A DNA stretch of 64,000 nt from Cellulomonas gelida (GTDB lineage: Bacteria > Actinomycetota > Actinomycetes > Actinomycetales > Cellulomonadaceae). Shown piece after piece: positions 63,038 to 64,000 of this stretch. How positions within the stretch are numbered: the stretch's first letter is position 1; each line of letters starts with the position of its first letter. The stretch covers positions 1 through 64,000 of the forward strand of contig NZ_BJLQ01000002.1 of NCBI RefSeq assembly GCF_006538725.1, in the 5' to 3' direction. The position numbers and the translations under genes were made by a program. Below the pieces are notes generated by a model. It was given only the letters and a program-made list of their open reading frames with translations, searched no databases and had not been told where the DNA came from.

Positions 63038-64000
63038 TCGGCACTCCTGTTCGTGGTCGGCTGCTCGCCGGCGAGCAGCAGGTACAGCACCGCCATGCGC
63101 ACGGCGACGCCGTTGGCGACCTGCTCGACGATGACGGCCCGGTCGCTGTCGGCGGCGTCGGCCGAGATCTCCAGCCCGCGGTTCATCGGTCCCGGGTGCA
63201 GGACGATCGCGTGCTCGGGCAGCGACGCCATGCGTCGCGCGTCGAGCCCGTAGCCCCGCGAGTACTCCAGCGGGCTCGGGAAGAAACCGCCACCGGTGCT
63301 CGACATCCGCTCCCGCTGCACGCGCAGCATCATGATCGCGTCGGGCTTGCCGTCCACGATGACGTCGTCGAGGCGGTAGCTCACGTCGCACGGCCACGCC
63401 TCGACGCCGACCGGCACGAGCGTGGGCGGCGCGACGAGCGTCACGCGCGCACCGAGCGTGTGCAGCAGCTGGACGTTCGACCGCGCGACGCGGCTGTGCA
63501 GCACGTCGCCGACGACCGCGACGTGCAGCCCGTGCAGGTCGCGCCCGCTCGCGTCGACGCTCCCCCGCTCGCCGACGAGGTGGCGACGCAGCGTGTACGC
63601 GTCGAGCAGGGCCTGCGTCGGGTGCTGGTGGGTCCCGTCACCCGCGTTGACGACCGCGCCGTGCGTCCAGCCCGACGCTGCGAGCGTGTGCGGCGCGCCG
63701 CTGGCCTGGTGCCGGATCACGACCGCGTCCGCGCCCATCGCCTGCAGCGTGAGAGCCGTGTCCTTGAGCGACTCTCCCTTGGACACGCTCGAGCCCTTGG
63801 CCGAGAAGTTGATGACGTCCGCCGAGAGCCGCTTCGCCGCGGTCTCGAAGCTGATGCGCGTGCGGGTCGAGTCCTCGAAGAACAGGTTGACGACCGTGCG
63901 CCCGCGCAGCGTCGGGAGCTTCTTGATCTCGCGCGCCTGGGTCGCGGCCATCTGGCCCGCCGTGTCGAGGATGCGCAGCGCGTCCTCGTGCGTGAGGTCC
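63034..64000 (-). CDS. pyrB: Aspartate carbamoyltransferase, partial at right edge
   Basis: The first 322 codons read off the edge, so the N-terminus is missing. It joins carbamoyl phosphate and aspartate. Motifs: [56 protein letters not shown] and [15 protein letters not shown]. The frame stays open to position 64000 with [18 protein letters not shown], the expected N-terminal helix, so only a few residues are outside. It heads the pyr genes seen here. Confidence 0.95.
   Translation of the reverse strand, partial: DLTHEDALRILDTAGQMAATQAREIKKLPTLRGRTVVNLFFEDSTRTRISFETAAKRLSADVINFSAKGSSVSKGESLKDTALTLQAMGADAVVIRHQASGAPHTLAASGWTHGAVVNAGDGTHQHPTQALLDAYTLRRHLVGERGSVDASGRDLHGLHVAVVGDVLHSRVARSNVQLLHTLGARVTLVAPPTLVPVGVEAWPCDVSYRLDDVIVDGKPDAIMMLRVQRERMSSTGGGFFPSPLEYSRGYGLDARRMASLPEHAIVLHPGPMNRGLEISADAADSDRAVIVEQVANGVAVRMAVLYLLLAGEQPTTNRSAE

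Overview
The window is 64 kb of very GC-rich actinobacterial chromosome. GTG starts are frequent, coding is dense, and many genes are joined by ATGA or GTGA stop/start overlaps. The left-edge gene is a family 6 exo-cellulase that matches, from memory, the CbhA exoglucanase of Cellulomonas fimi in domain order and long stretches of sequence. Together with a CBM2-carrying rhamnogalacturonan lyase this points to a plant-polysaccharide-degrading Cellulomonas or a close relative. No tRNA, rRNA, insertion sequence, prophage or CRISPR array was seen.

Layout. 1-5.9 kb: a secreted GH6 cellulase with fibronectin III domains, a LacI-type repressor, and a divergent LacI-like-sensor/PAS/degenerate-GGDEF protein. 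5.9-8.5 kb: a DEAD-box RNA helicase and a CoA-binding protein. 8.5-14.8 kb: the conserved actinobacterial envelope and division cluster pgsA-DUF881-sbp-DUF881-garA-ftsR-DUF151-merR, ending in a strong terminator. 14.8-21.7 kb: an accessory stretch of small genes (orphan ParA, MBL hydrolase, acetyltransferase, two VOC proteins, XRE/DUF2975 pair, ASCH protein, AraC regulator, phosphotransferase). 21.7-24.6 kb: secreted rhamnogalacturonan lyase and an unknown gene. 24.7-30.6 kb: aldo/keto reductase, rbpA, ppm1-lnt lipoprotein and mannosylation pair, amidohydrolase. 30.7-39.4 kb: Ski2-like helicase, diacylglycerol kinase, tatC-tatA, WYL regulators pafC-pafB, DUF3866.

39.4-64 kb is a leftward housekeeping block: hisG-hisE, the FMN-riboswitch riboflavin operon ribD-ribE-ribBA-ribH plus a PnuC-type riboflavin transporter, rpe, rsmB-fmt, a HAD phosphatase, priA, metK, coaBC-rpoZ-gmk-mihF, and the pyrimidine operon pyrB-pyrC-(PH protein)-carA-carB-pyrF. 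pyrB runs off the right edge.

Points that stand out: at least ten genes have a TAnnnT box exactly 6 nt before the start codon, the signature of leaderless transcripts; two of these promoters are packed back to back in a 33-bp gap. The cellulase and the rhamnogalacturonan lyase share a 10-bp upstream element, AATCGATTCG. The XRE/DUF2975 pair has a nested 32-bp dyad, and a perfect 19-bp hairpin stands before the ASCH gene. All functional calls rest on reading the sequence and on family knowledge; no database search was possible.
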